DNA from: Gammaproteobacteria bacterium
GTDB taxonomy: Bacteria; Pseudomonadota; Gammaproteobacteria; Steroidobacterales; Steroidobacteraceae
NCBI GenBank assembly: GCA_030038755.1
Contig: JASHSK010000066.1
Coordinates: 1 to 34,895 of the forward strand
Direction of reading: 5' to 3'
Length of the DNA stretch: 34,895 bases
Part shown: piece by piece, positions 1 to 8,332 of the stretch
Position numbering within the stretch: the stretch's first letter is position 1
Layout: each line of letters starts with the position of its first letter
Notes under the pieces: generated by a model
Database searches by the model: none
Told to the model about the DNA's origin: nothing
Seen by the model: only the letters and a program-made list of their open reading frames with translations
Translations under genes and position numbers: made by a program

Positions 1-1053
1 GTACAGCTGGTGGCGCAGGCCGGCAACGGCAGCCTGCGCGATGCGCTCTCGCTGCTCGACCAGCTGCTCGCCTATGGGGACGGGCGCGCGCTCGAAGCCG
101 ATGCGCGTGCCATGCTCGGCACCGTCGAGCGCGAACACGTCGTGCGCCTGGCGGAGCTGCTGGCGCGCAGCGACGGTGCGGCCCTGCTCGAATACGCGCA
201 GCGGCTCGATGAGCGCTCGCCCGATTACGCGCAGCTGCTGCAGCAACTGGCAGCGCTGCTGGAGCGCGTGGCGCTCAGGCAGCTCGTGCCCGATTTCGAG
301 GGCGATGAGCTGCACGACGCGCAGCTGCTCGGCCGGCTGGCCGCCCAGCTCGATCCGGAGGACGTGCAGCTGTTCTATCAGACGGCCATCCTCGGGCGGC
401 GCGACCTGGGGTTCGCGCCCGATCCCCGGACGGGCTTTCGAATGTGCCTGATCCGGATGCTGGCGTTCCGGCCGGTGCAGGCCGGCGGCCAGCCGGCGGC
501 GCCACCGCCGAGAGCTGGCGAGGCCAGGGGCAGACAGGCTGGCGGCAGCGAGGCCAGGGGCGGCCAGGGCAGGGGCAGCGAGAGCGGGGATGCAGAGAGT
601 GCCGGCCGTGAAACCGGCGGCGCGGAGGTCCGCAGCGGGCCCGTGGCCGCGGAGCCTGCGCGCGTCGGCAACGATGAATGGTCCGCCATCGTGGCGCAGC
701 TCGAGCAGGGACTGCCGCGGCAGCTGGCCGAGAATTGCCTGCTGCTCGCTCGCGAGGGCGCCACGCTGCGGCTGGCGCTGGATGCGCGCCGCACATCGCT
801 GCGTACCCCGACGCTGGAGGACAAGCTCGCGCAGGCATTGGCGCGTATCCTCGGGGCTCCCGTGCGCCTGCAGATAGAACCTCTCGAGGGTGCGGTGCAG
901 ACGCTGGCGCTGGAGCGTGAGCGTCAGGTGGCGACGCGCGCGGCCGAGGCGCGTGCGCTGTTCGACGCCGACCCGGGCGTGGCCGCCTTCAGGGAGCGCT
1001 TTGGGGCGAGCGTATTGCCCGATTCGGTGCGGCCACTCGAATCTGACGACTGA
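1..1053 (+). CDS. dnaX: DNA polymerase III subunit tau/gamma, C-terminal part
   Basis: This is the 3' portion of the clamp-loader subunit that drives loading of the sliding clamp and, as tau, links the polymerase to the helicase. The reading frame is open from base 1, so the 5' end, including the ATPase motifs, lies outside the window. The first visible residues contain [13 protein letters not shown], the end of the AAA+ lid region typical of DnaX, followed by the helical collar domain. Residues about 155-215 of the visible part are low-complexity, rich in Gly, Arg, Ala and Glu with imperfect repeats around GEARG and GSEARG, and form the usual disordered linker. After it comes the tau-type C-terminal domain (from about [13 protein letters not shown]). 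The tau C-terminus is therefore encoded; whether a frameshift also makes gamma cannot be seen here. ybaB follows after 16 bases. Confidence 0.95.
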   Translation, partial: VQLVAQAGNGSLRDALSLLDQLLAYGDGRALEADARAMLGTVEREHVVRLAELLARSDGAALLEYAQRLDERSPDYAQLLQQLAALLERVALRQLVPDFEGDELHDAQLLGRLAAQLDPEDVQLFYQTAILGRRDLGFAPDPRTGFRMCLIRMLAFRPVQAGGQPAAPPPRAGEARGRQAGGSEARGGQGRGSESGDAESAGRETGGAEVRSGPVAAEPARVGNDEWSAIVAQLEQGLPRQLAENCLLLAREGATLRLALDARRTSLRTPTLEDKLAQALARILGAPVRLQIEPLEGAVQTLALERERQVATRAAEARALFDADPGVAAFRERFGASVLPDSVRPLESDD

Positions 1054-1069
1054 CACGAGGAAAGGGTGG

Positions 1070-1390
1070 ATGGCGAACATGAACCAGCTGATGCGTCAGG
1101 CACAGGCACTGCAGGCGAATCTGCAGAAGGCGCAGGCGGAAATCGCGACGCTCGAGATCACGGGCGAGGCCGGAGGCGGCATGGTCAAGGTCACGATGAC
1201 CGGCCGTCACGAGGTCAGGCGCGTACAGATCGAGCCCACGATCATCGGGGAGGATCGCGAGATGCTCGAGGACCTGATCGCCGCGGCGATCAACGACGCG
1301 GTCCACCGCGTCGAGAGCGCGACGCAGGCAAAGATGTCCTCGCTCATGGGCGGCATGTCGCTGCCGCCGGGCATGAAGCCACCCTTCTAG
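1070..1390 (+). CDS. ybaB: Nucleoid-associated protein YbaB/EbfC
   Basis: Small DNA-binding protein of 106 residues that associates with the nucleoid as a dimer. The sequence shows the family hallmarks: an N-terminal helix starting [12 protein letters not shown], the central [16 protein letters not shown] strand region, and the Met/Pro-rich tail ending GMKPPF. The chosen ATG has a purine-rich GAGGAAAGG just upstream (1057-1065); the same frame stays open further upstream but that part overlaps dnaX and is not conserved. The order dnaX-ybaB-recR is a classic bacterial operon, and the short gaps here (16 and 18 bases) support co-transcription. Confidence 0.95.
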   Translation: MANMNQLMRQAQALQANLQKAQAEIATLEITGEAGGGMVKVTMTGRHEVRRVQIEPTIIGEDREMLEDLIAAAINDAVHRVESATQAKMSSLMGGMSLPPGMKPPF

Positions 1391-1408
1391 CGCAGTCGTG
1401 CGGTTGCC

Positions 1409-2008
1409 ATGAAGCACTCCGCGGCATTGGCGGCGCTGATCGAGGCGCTGCGCGCGCTGCCCGGCGTCGGCCCGAAGGGCGCGCAGCGCATGGCCTTCCA
1501 TTTGCTGCAGGACGGTCGTCCGGCGGCACGCAATCTGGTGCAGGCGCTGGCGCAGGCGCTCGAGCGCGTCGGCCGCTGCGAGCGCTGCCGCATGCTGACG
1601 GAAGGATCGCTGTGCGCGATCTGCGCGCATCCGCAGCGCGACGTCGGCACACTGTGCATCGTGGAGTCGCCCGCGGATGTCGTGGCCATCGAGCAGTCCG
1701 GCGGCTACCGCGGGCGCTACTTCGTGCTGATGGGCCATCTGTCCCCGCTGGACGGCGTGGGGCCGGAGCAGCTCGGCGTGCGTGAGCTGGATGCGCAGCT
1801 CGCCGACGGTGGCATTCGCGAGGTCATTCTCGCGACCAACCCCACCGTGGAGGGCGAGGCCACGGCGCACTTTCTCTACGAGCTGGTACGGGCGCGCGGC
1901 ATCACCGCCAGCCGCATCGCCCACGGAGTGCCGGTCGGTGGAGAACTCGAATACGTCGACGGCGGAACCCTGGCGCACGCCCTCGCGGGCCGACAGGCCC
2001 TGACCTAG
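1409..2008 (+). CDS. recR: Recombination mediator protein RecR
   Basis: Part of the RecFOR pathway that loads RecA on SSB-coated single-stranded gaps. The 199-residue length is normal for the family. Visible features are an N-terminal helix-hairpin-helix ([20 protein letters not shown]), a four-cysteine zinc finger (C57, C60, C69, C72: CERC then CAIC), and a Toprim domain beginning at [10 protein letters not shown] and running through the [15 protein letters not shown] segment. It ends with the conserved [16 protein letters not shown] motif. It is the last gene of the dnaX-ybaB-recR unit; a short GC-rich hairpin follows its stop. Confidence 0.96.
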   Translation: MKHSAALAALIEALRALPGVGPKGAQRMAFHLLQDGRPAARNLVQALAQALERVGRCERCRMLTEGSLCAICAHPQRDVGTLCIVESPADVVAIEQSGGYRGRYFVLMGHLSPLDGVGPEQLGVRELDAQLADGGIREVILATNPTVEGEATAHFLYELVRARGITASRIAHGVPVGGELEYVDGGTLAHALAGRQALT

Positions 2009-2014
2009 GGGGCT

Positions 2015-2029
2015 GCCCGCGACGCGGGC
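2015..2029 (+). terminator. GC-rich hairpin after recR
   Basis: GCCCGCG and CGCGGGC form an inverted repeat around a single A, giving a stem of five or more pairs seven bases after the recR stop. There is no T-run after it, so at best this is a weak or factor-assisted terminator for the dnaX-ybaB-recR transcript. Confidence 0.35.
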
Positions 2030-2115
2030 GCGCGGTGCGCGGTCGGTCACGCAGGCGCGTCGCGGGGCCGTAGGAGCGGGCTGGCCGCTTGAGCGGAAAA
2101 TGCGCCAGGATTCCT

Positions 2116-2124
2116 TGCTATGAT
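2116..2124 (+). promoter_or_regulatory. Extended -10 promoter for orn
   Basis: TGC followed by TATGAT (2119-2124) matches the extended -10 pattern TGn-TATAAT. No good -35 lies at the usual distance; TTGAGC at 2089 is too far (24-base spacer). The predicted transcription start is near 2131, leaving a leader of about 24 bases before the orn start at 2155. Confidence 0.55.
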
Positions 2125-2154
2125 GCCTCAACTCTCCTCACGAGATCCCGTGGC

Positions 2155-2703
2155 ATGGTGAATCCCGAACACCTCATTTGGATCGATCTGGAGATGACCG
2201 GGCTGCTGCCGGACAGCGATCAGATCATCGAGATCGCCACCTTGGTCACCGACAAGGATCTGAACATCGTGGCGGAAGGTCCCGAGATCGTCATCCATCA
2301 ACCCGAGGAAGTGCTCGGGCGCATGGATTCGTGGAACCAGCGCCAGCACACCGCCTCCGGCCTGGCCGCGCGGGTGCGCGCCAGTCGCATGACGCTCGCC
2401 GAAGCCGAGCGCCAGACGCTGCTGTTTCTGAGCATGCAAGTGCCGCCGGGCGTTTCGCCGATGTGCGGCAACAGCATCTGCCAGGACCGCCGCTTTCTCG
2501 CGCGTCTGATGCCCGAGCTCGAGCGCTTCTTCCATTACCGCAATCTGGACGTGAGCACTCTGAAGGAGCTGGCGCGCCGCTGGATGCCCGGAGTGTTGTC
2601 GGGTTTCAAGAAGCAATCGGCGCATCTGGCGCGCGCCGACATCGAAGAGTCGATCAACGAGCTGCGCCATTACCGCGCGCACATGTTTGTCAATCCCGGT
2701 TGA
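2155..2703 (+). CDS. orn: Oligoribonuclease
   Basis: 3'-5' exoribonuclease of the DEDD superfamily that degrades very short RNAs and linear dinucleotides such as pGpG from c-di-GMP turnover. The start at 2155 gives 182 residues, the usual length, and places the first catalytic motif DLEMTGL at residues 11-17 (D11 and E13 are metal ligands). Other family signatures are [10 protein letters not shown], the [17 protein letters not shown] segment, and the C-terminal [18 protein letters not shown] with the last catalytic His and Asp. The frame extends upstream to 2089 but that part overlaps the predicted promoter. The gene stands alone with its own promoter. Confidence 0.96.
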   Translation: MVNPEHLIWIDLEMTGLLPDSDQIIEIATLVTDKDLNIVAEGPEIVIHQPEEVLGRMDSWNQRQHTASGLAARVRASRMTLAEAERQTLLFLSMQVPPGVSPMCGNSICQDRRFLARLMPELERFFHYRNLDVSTLKELARRWMPGVLSGFKKQSAHLARADIEESINELRHYRAHMFVNPG

Positions 2704-2757
2704 AGGCCGGCCGGGTTGAAGGCCCGGGACAGCCGCAGGCGACCGGCGCATCCCGCA

Positions 2758-2766
2758 TGCTATAGT
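2758..2766 (+). promoter_or_regulatory. Extended -10 promoter directly before the DUF1249 gene
   Basis: TGC-TATAGT (hexamer 2761-2766) is a good extended -10. Only seven bases separate it from the ATG at 2774, so transcription would begin at or one base before the start codon. No Shine-Dalgarno is present. This predicts a leaderless mRNA. Confidence 0.5.
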
Positions 2767-2773
2767 CGGCCGC

Positions 2774-3250
2774 ATGCTCTGCGATGCGGACATACCGGTC
2801 TCATGGCGCGCGCGACCGCGAACCTTCGTCGCGCTGATGAGTCTCTATGAGAGCAACCACGTGCGCTTCCAGCGTCTCGCGGGCGATCCGGCGCGCCTGA
2901 CCGGCACGCTGATATCGCGCATCGCCGGCGATTGCGTGCTGCAGCTGGCGGTGCTGGAAAACATGCCTTACACCAGCACACTTTCCCTGACGTATTTGCT
3001 GCCGGTGGCGCAGCAGGTGCCGACGGCGACGGCGCCGGAGCGGCTGCCCGATCTGCGACTGCGGGCCTATCACGATGCAAGATTGCTCGAGGTGGAGATG
3101 CCCCAGCCCACCGGTCGGCGCGGACGGCCCGATCCACGGGCGGCAGAACGTGAACTGCAGCACCGTTGGGCGCGCAACATGATGCTAAATAAGTGGCTGG
3201 AATACTGCGCGGAGCGTGGCCACAGGTTCATGGCAGCTGCGCTCGATTGA
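2774..3250 (+). CDS. DUF1249 family protein (YqiB-like)
   Basis: Protein of 158 residues resembling Escherichia coli YqiB, a member of DUF1249 with no established function. Shared features are the N-terminal segment LMSLYESNHVRFQRL, the TYLLP region, the core LPDLRLRAYHDARLLEVE (YqiB has MTVRLYHDAMVAEV at the same place), and the C-terminal NKWLEYCAERGHRF matching the YqiB ending around LADWLRYCLAHGA. In E. coli yqiB sits near tolC, nudF and cpdA; none of these is adjacent here. No membrane segment or signal peptide is seen, so it is probably cytoplasmic. The first ATG is used because the promoter -10 lies immediately before it. The coiled-coil gene downstream may be co-transcribed. Confidence 0.85.
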   Translation: MLCDADIPVSWRARPRTFVALMSLYESNHVRFQRLAGDPARLTGTLISRIAGDCVLQLAVLENMPYTSTLSLTYLLPVAQQVPTATAPERLPDLRLRAYHDARLLEVEMPQPTGRRGRPDPRAAERELQHRWARNMMLNKWLEYCAERGHRFMAAALD

Positions 3251-3309
3251 CGGTGACGGCAGAGGGACCGGCCGTCGGGAGCGGCCGGTCCGGTGGCGCG
3301 CGTGCGAGG

Positions 3310-4341
3310 ATGGCGCCTCTGATGCAATTCATCCGGCAGCTGGGCTTTCTGAAGCTCGGTAGTGCCGCTCCCCGGCAGGGCATCGACGATGAGCGGGTCC
3401 TGCACCTGTTCCGCAATCGTGCGGAACTGAAGAAAGCGCACAGCAGCCTGCAGGACGAGGTGCATCGGCTCAAGGAGCGCGTCAAGCAGCAGGAGGGGGC
3501 GACCGCGCGCGTGCAGGAGATGCTGGCCGGCCTGGAGGCGAGGCTCGGGCAGCCCGAGAGCGGCTATCCGGCGCTGGTCTTCTATCAGCTGCGCGAGCTG
3601 TGGGCGCAGGGCCGCAATCTGCTGACACAATTCGTCGCCGAGCTGGCCGCATCGCAGGAGGCGCGCGAGCGGCGCGCGTTCTTCGCCGAGCACAACCAGC
3701 GCATGTTCGCGCGCCGTCAGAGTGTCGAGACGGCCTTGCGCGAGGCGGAGGGACGTGCCGCCGAGGCGCGCGCGCGGGTCTCGGCGCTCGAGCAGCAGCT
3801 CGCCGGCCTGAGGCGCTTCTGGCATTACTTCGCGCGCCGGCGGGTGCGTCATCAGCTGCAGGCCGCGAACCTGCAATCGATGCTGTGCATGCAGGACCTG
3901 GAAGCGGCGCGCGCCGCCGGCGAGCAGCTGGCGGGTGAGGTCCCGCCGGAGTTCGGCGGGCTCTCGATCGACTCACGCCGCGCGATCAATCTGGCCGCCA
4001 TCGGCTACGGACAGGTGCTGTTCGAACGCCTGCAGAACACCCCCGTGATGGAGCTGGCGCGCGAAGCCACCTCGCTGCGCGAGCCCCCACGCGAGGATTA
4101 CGGCGACCGCCCACAGTGCGAGACGACCATGGCCCAGATCGCCACCGCGCGCACGCTGCTGCAGGGCCGCGAGGGTCTGCAGAACGACATCCGGGCGCGC
4201 TCGGACCGCCTGCGCGAGCTGGCGCGTTATCGCAATGCCGCCGATACCGTACCGACGGCCGAGAGCCTCGCTTCCACGGCCGACGGCACCAGGGTGCTGA
4301 CAGAGGATCTCTGGGAGATCTATCGGCTGTTGCTGCGCTAG
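3310..4341 (+). CDS. Hypothetical coiled-coil protein
   Basis: I do not recognise this gene. The product of about 343 residues is soluble-looking, with no signal peptide or membrane helix. Residues about 25-65 (from DERVLHLFRNRAELKK) and about 120-180 are rich in Glu, Arg, Gln, Leu and Ala in heptad-like patterns, suggesting two coiled-coil segments; a basic stretch FWHYFARRRVRHQLQ follows. The C-terminal half has conserved-looking helices around SIDSRRAINLAAIGYGQVLFERL and ends in a short EDLWEIYRLLLR helix. Two starts are possible, 3310 (MAPLMQ) and 3322 (MQFIRQ); the frame is also open back to 3193 but that overlaps the preceding gene. It lies 59 bases after the DUF1249 gene and converges on prc. 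Structural or cytoskeletal roles are possible but unsupported. Confidence 0.75.
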   Translation: MAPLMQFIRQLGFLKLGSAAPRQGIDDERVLHLFRNRAELKKAHSSLQDEVHRLKERVKQQEGATARVQEMLAGLEARLGQPESGYPALVFYQLRELWAQGRNLLTQFVAELAASQEARERRAFFAEHNQRMFARRQSVETALREAEGRAAEARARVSALEQQLAGLRRFWHYFARRRVRHQLQAANLQSMLCMQDLEAARAAGEQLAGEVPPEFGGLSIDSRRAINLAAIGYGQVLFERLQNTPVMELAREATSLREPPREDYGDRPQCETTMAQIATARTLLQGREGLQNDIRARSDRLRELARYRNAADTVPTAESLASTADGTRVLTEDLWEIYRLLLR

Positions 4342-4388
4342 CCGAACTTCGCGGGCGCCGCCAGGCGGGCGCGTGGCGATGACCGCCG

Positions 4389-6536
4389 CTATGGAATGTT
4401 CTGCGCGGCCTGGGCCTGGCGGCGCACGACCTGCGGCTCATCACCGCGGCTCGCGTGGTACGCGATCTCATCGGCCATGATGTCCGCGGCCTGGGCGAGG
4501 ATCACGTCCGGCTCGTCCGCGGCGTCGATGTCCGCGACCGATTTGACCGGCGTGAGCGCGTCGGCCGTGCGGCGCTGATTTTCCTGCGTGAGCCGCTCCT
4601 GATCCTGCATGGCGCGTTCCTGCTGCCGCTGTGCCAGGTTCAGCGACAGCGTCTTCTCGTCGCGCTCCTGGTCGAGCATGGCGAGGCTCGCCATCAACCA
4701 CTGATAGTCGGAGTTGCTCATGGCGCGCTCGCTCTGTTCGGCGGTCAGTGCCTGGATGAGCGCGGGGGAGAACCCCGGCAGTGCGCGAAACGGGGCCGCC
4801 GCGATGCGGTCCCAGGGCAGGGCATTGTCCATCATGCTCTCGCCGACATCCTGCGGACTGATCGGAGAGGGCAGCATGACGTCGGGCGTCACGCCGCGCA
4901 GCTGGGTGCTCTCACCGGTGACGCGATAGAACTTGCCGATGGTGACGGTGACCTGACCCTCCAGAGGCTGCGAGGTCCAGCGGTCCAGCGGGATCACGCT
5001 CTGCACCGTGCCCTTGCCGAAGGTGGTCTGACCGATGATCAGGCCGCGGTGGTAATCCTGGATGGCGCCCGCGAAGATCTCGGAGGCAGAGGCACTGGTG
5101 CGATCCACCAGCACCGCGAGCGGACCACTGTAGACCTGACCGGTGTCGGGCTCGTTGAGCACTTCGAGCTGGCCGGTCGTGTCGCGCAGCTGCACGACCG
5201 GGCCATGATTGATGAACAGGTGCGTCAGCCCGATGGCCTCGGGCAGATAGCCGCCGCCGTCGCCGCGCAGGTCCAGCACCAGCGCATCCACGCCACCCTG
5301 CGCGGCCAGCTGCTGCAGCAGACGCCGCACGTCGTTGGTGGTGCTGCGGTTGGCAGTGCCCCCGCCACCGGTGTCCTCCATGTCGTTGTAGAAGCTCGGC
5401 ACGGTGATGATGCCGATCTTGTAGACATGGCCGCTGCGGGTGATCTGACGGATCTCCTTCTTGGGAGCCTCGTTCTGCAGCGTCACCTTGTTGCGCGTGA
5501 GCGCGAGTGTGCGCTCGGCGGTGCCCGGCGTGGCTCCCGCGGGCAGGATCTGCAGTCGCACGACCGTGCCCTCGCGGCCACGGATCAGCTGCACCACGTC
5601 GTCCACGCGCCAGCCGATGATGTCGACCATCGGCCCGGTGGCGCCCTGGCCGACCGCGGTGATGCGATCGTTGGGCTTGAGCGAGCCGTCGGCCGCCGCC
5701 GGCCCTCCCGGCAGAATGCTGGTGACGGTGACGTAGTCATCGTTCTGCGTGAGCGAAGCCCCGATCCCCTCGTAGGAGAGGCTCATCTGGATGCGGTATT
5801 CCTCGGAGCTGCGCGGGGAAAAGTAATTCGAGTGCGGGTCATAGGCCGCGCAGTAGGAGTTCATCAGCGCTTCGAACACGTCCTCGGGGCTGACCTCCCC
5901 GATACGCTTGAGGACGCTCTCGTAGCGCTTGCGCAAGGTGTCCACGGCCTGCGGCCAGGTCTTGCCGGTCAACATCAGCGAGATGGCGTCATTCTTGACC
6001 CGTTCCCGCCACAGCTCGTCCATCTGCTGCTCGGTCTGCGGCCAGCTGGCGTGCTCCCGATCGACCGTGAAGCTCTCATTCACGGTAAAGTCGGGCTCCG
6101 TATCGAGCAGCTTGAGCGCGTAATCGATGCGCTCGCGGTTACGCTGCTGAAAGACATTGAAGATCAGGTAGGCCGGATCGACCTCGCCGGTGTGGATCAT
6201 GTCGCCGAAGCGGTACTTCCAGCGCTGAAAGCTCGCGATGTCGCTGGCCAGAAAATAGTCGTGCTGGCCGTCGAGCGTGGTCAGGTAGTGCTGGAACACC
6301 AGCGGCGAGAGATGCTGATCGATCGGAATGTGCCGGTAGTGGTTTTGCTCGAGGATGCTGGCGATGCGTGGGGCCAGCAGGCGTTGCTGCGGGGTCGGGG
6401 CGATGGCTCCCGCGGGCAGCAGCCCGGTGGCGGCAGGGACGCCCGAGGACCCGGCCGCCGACAGGACCAGCAGCGCAAGGGCGGTCAGGGCCAGCGGCGC
6501 GGCGAGCTTGCGCCAGGAGCGGGGCGGATGCGGCAT
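4389..6536 (-). CDS. prc: Carboxy-terminal processing protease Prc/Tsp (S41)
   Basis: Periplasmic protease that degrades proteins from their C-termini, including SsrA-tagged exported proteins and, in other gammas, the lipoprotein/murein hydrolase network. At 715 residues it matches the long Prc/Tsp form. The N-terminus has a basic run and a hydrophobic helix (residues about 11-30) serving as signal peptide. A helical N-terminal domain (about 45-240) is followed by a PDZ domain (about 250-335, from YEGIGASL) and the S41 catalytic core. The catalytic dyad is visible as S485 in SASASEIFAG and K508 in TTFGKGTVQ. The C-terminal region is a Gln/Glu/Arg-rich helical domain. Two small minus-strand genes lie upstream. 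The coiled-coil gene converges on it. Confidence 0.95.
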   Translation of the reverse strand: MPHPPRSWRKLAAPLALTALALLVLSAAGSSGVPAATGLLPAGAIAPTPQQRLLAPRIASILEQNHYRHIPIDQHLSPLVFQHYLTTLDGQHDYFLASDIASFQRWKYRFGDMIHTGEVDPAYLIFNVFQQRNRERIDYALKLLDTEPDFTVNESFTVDREHASWPQTEQQMDELWRERVKNDAISLMLTGKTWPQAVDTLRKRYESVLKRIGEVSPEDVFEALMNSYCAAYDPHSNYFSPRSSEEYRIQMSLSYEGIGASLTQNDDYVTVTSILPGGPAAADGSLKPNDRITAVGQGATGPMVDIIGWRVDDVVQLIRGREGTVVRLQILPAGATPGTAERTLALTRNKVTLQNEAPKKEIRQITRSGHVYKIGIITVPSFYNDMEDTGGGGTANRSTTNDVRRLLQQLAAQGGVDALVLDLRGDGGGYLPEAIGLTHLFINHGPVVQLRDTTGQLEVLNEPDTGQVYSGPLAVLVDRTSASASEIFAGAIQDYHRGLIIGQTTFGKGTVQSVIPLDRWTSQPLEGQVTVTIGKFYRVTGESTQLRGVTPDVMLPSPISPQDVGESMMDNALPWDRIAAAPFRALPGFSPALIQALTAEQSERAMSNSDYQWLMASLAMLDQERDEKTLSLNLAQRQQERAMQDQERLTQENQRRTADALTPVKSVADIDAADEPDVILAQAADIMADEIAYHASRGDEPQVVRRQAQAAQNIP

Positions 6537-6644
6537 GCGGATGAGGAGCCTTCCAGCGGCCAGGGCTTGGGTACTGCGCAGTGTGACAGACTCGCAGGCT
6601 ATATGGCAGCCGCCGCCGATTCAATCGGCGCTGCGGCGAAGCGG

Positions 6645-6869
6645 TCAGCGCCGCCGTCTGCCGGGGCCGTTCAGAGGGCCCGTGCCGGGGCGGCCACCCA
6701 GGCGGTTGTCGTAGGGGTCCACCCCCCGGGCGCGGTCCTGGTCGGCCTCCAGCAGCGAGCCGTCGCCGATGGCCAGGGCCAGCTTGAACTCGCGCAGGAT
6801 CTGCTCGCGGCTGCGCCGCGGCTCCTCCTGCACGACTTCCTCGGGTCTTTCCGCTTCAGCACCGCTCAT
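6645..6869 (-). CDS. Small hypothetical protein, 74 residues
   Basis: I do not recognise a family. The start at 6869 (MSGAEAERPEE) is chosen because the upstream extension is Arg/Trp-rich and unlike a protein start. The first third is acidic (PEEVVQEEP). Then comes an amphipathic helix, SREQILREFKLALAIGDG, followed by an acidic LLEADQDRARGVDPYDNRLG segment, and a Gly/Pro/Arg tail ending RRRR. No signal peptide or membrane segment is present. The regular codon bias and the helix support a real gene, and it sits 108 bases upstream of prc on the same strand, so it may share that transcript. It could be a small regulatory or adaptor protein, but nothing in the sequence shows this. Confidence 0.6.
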   Translation of the reverse strand: MSGAEAERPEEVVQEEPRRSREQILREFKLALAIGDGSLLEADQDRARGVDPYDNRLGGRPGTGPLNGPGRRRR

Positions 6870-6994
6870 CTGGACACCGACTGCTCGACTCGACCTGATC
6901 CTGCGGACAGGCGGCCAACGGCCGCACACGCGTCCCCTCCAGCATAGGATGACATGGAGCACAGCGGCCTGCACGAGCCGTGGCGCATGACCGG

Positions 6995-7315
6995 TCAGTT
7001 ATGTAACAAGCGCCGTCCGCCGCGCAACAACCACAGCAACAGGTAGGGCGCGCACAGCACGAACCAGAAGGCTTCGGACCCGGCCGCCAGTCCGCCCAGA
7101 AAGTCGCGCCATAAGGCAAAGACGCCGCCGTGCTCGTAGGCGCCCAGGCTCGTGCGCCCCAGGGTCCAGATCAGGCACGGCATCACGACCAGCCCGACGA
7201 GCAAACAGATCGCCGCGCTCGCCACTTCCCGGGCGAGCGGGTGCGCGGCGAGGTATCGGCCCAGCCGAAAATCTCCGTCCTGCTCTTCCGTTCCCGTCGA
7301 CATGCCTTTGGGCAT
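6995..7315 (-). CDS. Small two-helix inner-membrane protein
   Basis: Product of 106 residues with a hydrophilic N-terminus (about 30 residues), a first membrane helix around VASAAICLLVGLVVMPCLIW, a loop with LGAYEHGGVFALWRDFLGG, and a second helix around AFWFVLCAPYLLLWLLRGG, ending in a basic tail. The start at 7315 has GGAG five bases upstream on its strand; an internal ATG at 7303 is an alternative without a usable ribosome site. The family is not recognised. The two predicted helices suggest an inner-membrane protein with both ends in the cytoplasm. It is divergent from the oxidoreductase gene at 7328 with only 12 bases between the two start codons. Confidence 0.65.
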   Translation of the reverse strand: MPKGMSTGTEEQDGDFRLGRYLAAHPLAREVASAAICLLVGLVVMPCLIWTLGRTSLGAYEHGGVFALWRDFLGGLAAGSEAFWFVLCAPYLLLWLLRGGRRLLHN

Positions 7316-7318
7316 AAT
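7313..7318 (+). promoter_or_regulatory. -10 element before the Gfo/Idh/MocA gene
   Basis: CATAAT (7313-7318) is the only good -10-like hexamer near this gene and ends nine bases before the ATG at 7328. No Shine-Dalgarno is present, so a nearly leaderless transcript is predicted. The hexamer overlaps the first codons of the divergent membrane protein gene. The -35 is weak (TTCCCG at 7291). Confidence 0.4.
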
Positions 7319-7327
7319 AGCTCCCGC

Positions 7328-8332
7328 ATGAAAAAAATCAGAGCGGCGGTCGTCGGCGCGGGCTATCTGGGCCGCTTCCACGCGCAGAAATACGTCCAGC
7401 TACCCGACACCGAGCTCGTCGGCATCGCCGACACGCAGGCGGCGGCCGCGGCGCGCGTGGCCGAAGAGCTCCACACCCGGGCCTGCGAGGACTACCGCAG
7501 CCTGCTCGGAAAGGTCGACGCCGTCAGCATCGCCACGCCGACTCCGACGCACTGCGACATCGCGCTCGACTTCCTGCGCTCGGGCGCGCACGTGCTGGTG
7601 GAGAAGCCCATCACCGAGACGATCGAGCAGGCCGCGCGGCTGGTGCAGACGGCCCGCGCGTGTGCTCGCGTCCTGCAGGTCGGTCACCTCGAGCGCTTCA
7701 ATCCGGTGGTGCTGGCCGCCGAGCCGATGCTGGCCAGACCGCGTTTCATCGAATGCCAGCGCCTGGCGCCGTTTCGCGAGCGCGGCACCGACGTGGACGT
7801 GGTGCTGGACCTCATGATCCACGACATCGATCTGCTGCAGATGATCGTGGGCAGCCCGGTGGCGGCGCTCGACGCCATCGGCACGCCGGTGTTTTCCACC
7901 GAGGTGGATATTGCCAACGCGCGTCTGCGCTTCGAGAACGGCTGCGTCGCCAACGTGACCGCGAGCCGCGTCAGCCTCAAAACGGAGCGCAAGCTGCGCG
8001 TGTTCTGCGACGATGCCTATCTGTCCATCGATCTGCAGCAGAAAATTCTCACGGTGATTCGCAAGCGCCCGGGCCCCGCGCCACCGCCGCCGGCGCTGCC
8101 GGTGCAGATCGAGGAGCAGAGCTTCGAGCAGGGTGATGCGCTGCTGGCCGAGATCGGCGCGTTCCTGGCGGCGGCGCGCGGGGAGCGCGCCCCCGTGGTC
8201 AGTGGTGAGGACGGTCTGCGCGCGCTCACCACGGCCGTGGCGATCACCGCGCGCGTGCGCGGCAGCAGCGCCCCCGGCGCGCCGGTACACGAGCTGGCGG
8301 CGACCGACCAGGCGCTGCCATTGCCCTCGTGA
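7328..8332 (+). CDS. Gfo/Idh/MocA family NAD(P)-dependent oxidoreductase
   Basis: Soluble dehydrogenase of 334 residues with an N-terminal Rossmann domain: RAAVVGAGYLGRFHAQKY gives the GxGxxG-type nucleotide loop, and VLVEKPIT is the family EKP motif whose Lys contributes to catalysis. The VGHLERFNPVV segment and HDIDLLQMIVG (His near the sugar site) mark the C-terminal domain. The FNP motif and overall length resemble enzymes acting on UDP-GlcNAc at C3 (GnnA-like), but the partner aminotransferase is not here, so the substrate is uncertain. A Pro-rich loop (APPPPALP) lies near residue 255. The stop overlaps the GTG start of the nitrilase gene, so the two are translationally coupled. Confidence 0.88.
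   Translation: MKKIRAAVVGAGYLGRFHAQKYVQLPDTELVGIADTQAAAAARVAEELHTRACEDYRSLLGKVDAVSIATPTPTHCDIALDFLRSGAHVLVEKPITETIEQAARLVQTARACARVLQVGHLERFNPVVLAAEPMLARPRFIECQRLAPFRERGTDVDVVLDLMIHDIDLLQMIVGSPVAALDAIGTPVFSTEVDIANARLRFENGCVANVTASRVSLKTERKLRVFCDDAYLSIDLQQKILTVIRKRPGPAPPPPALPVQIEEQSFEQGDALLAEIGAFLAAARGERAPVVSGEDGLRALTTAVAITARVRGSSAPGAPVHELAATDQALPLPS

Noticed and set aside
5461-5736. Plus-strand frame of 91 codons antisense to prc
   Set aside because: It lies entirely within the strongly supported prc gene; GC-rich DNA gives many such shadow frames.
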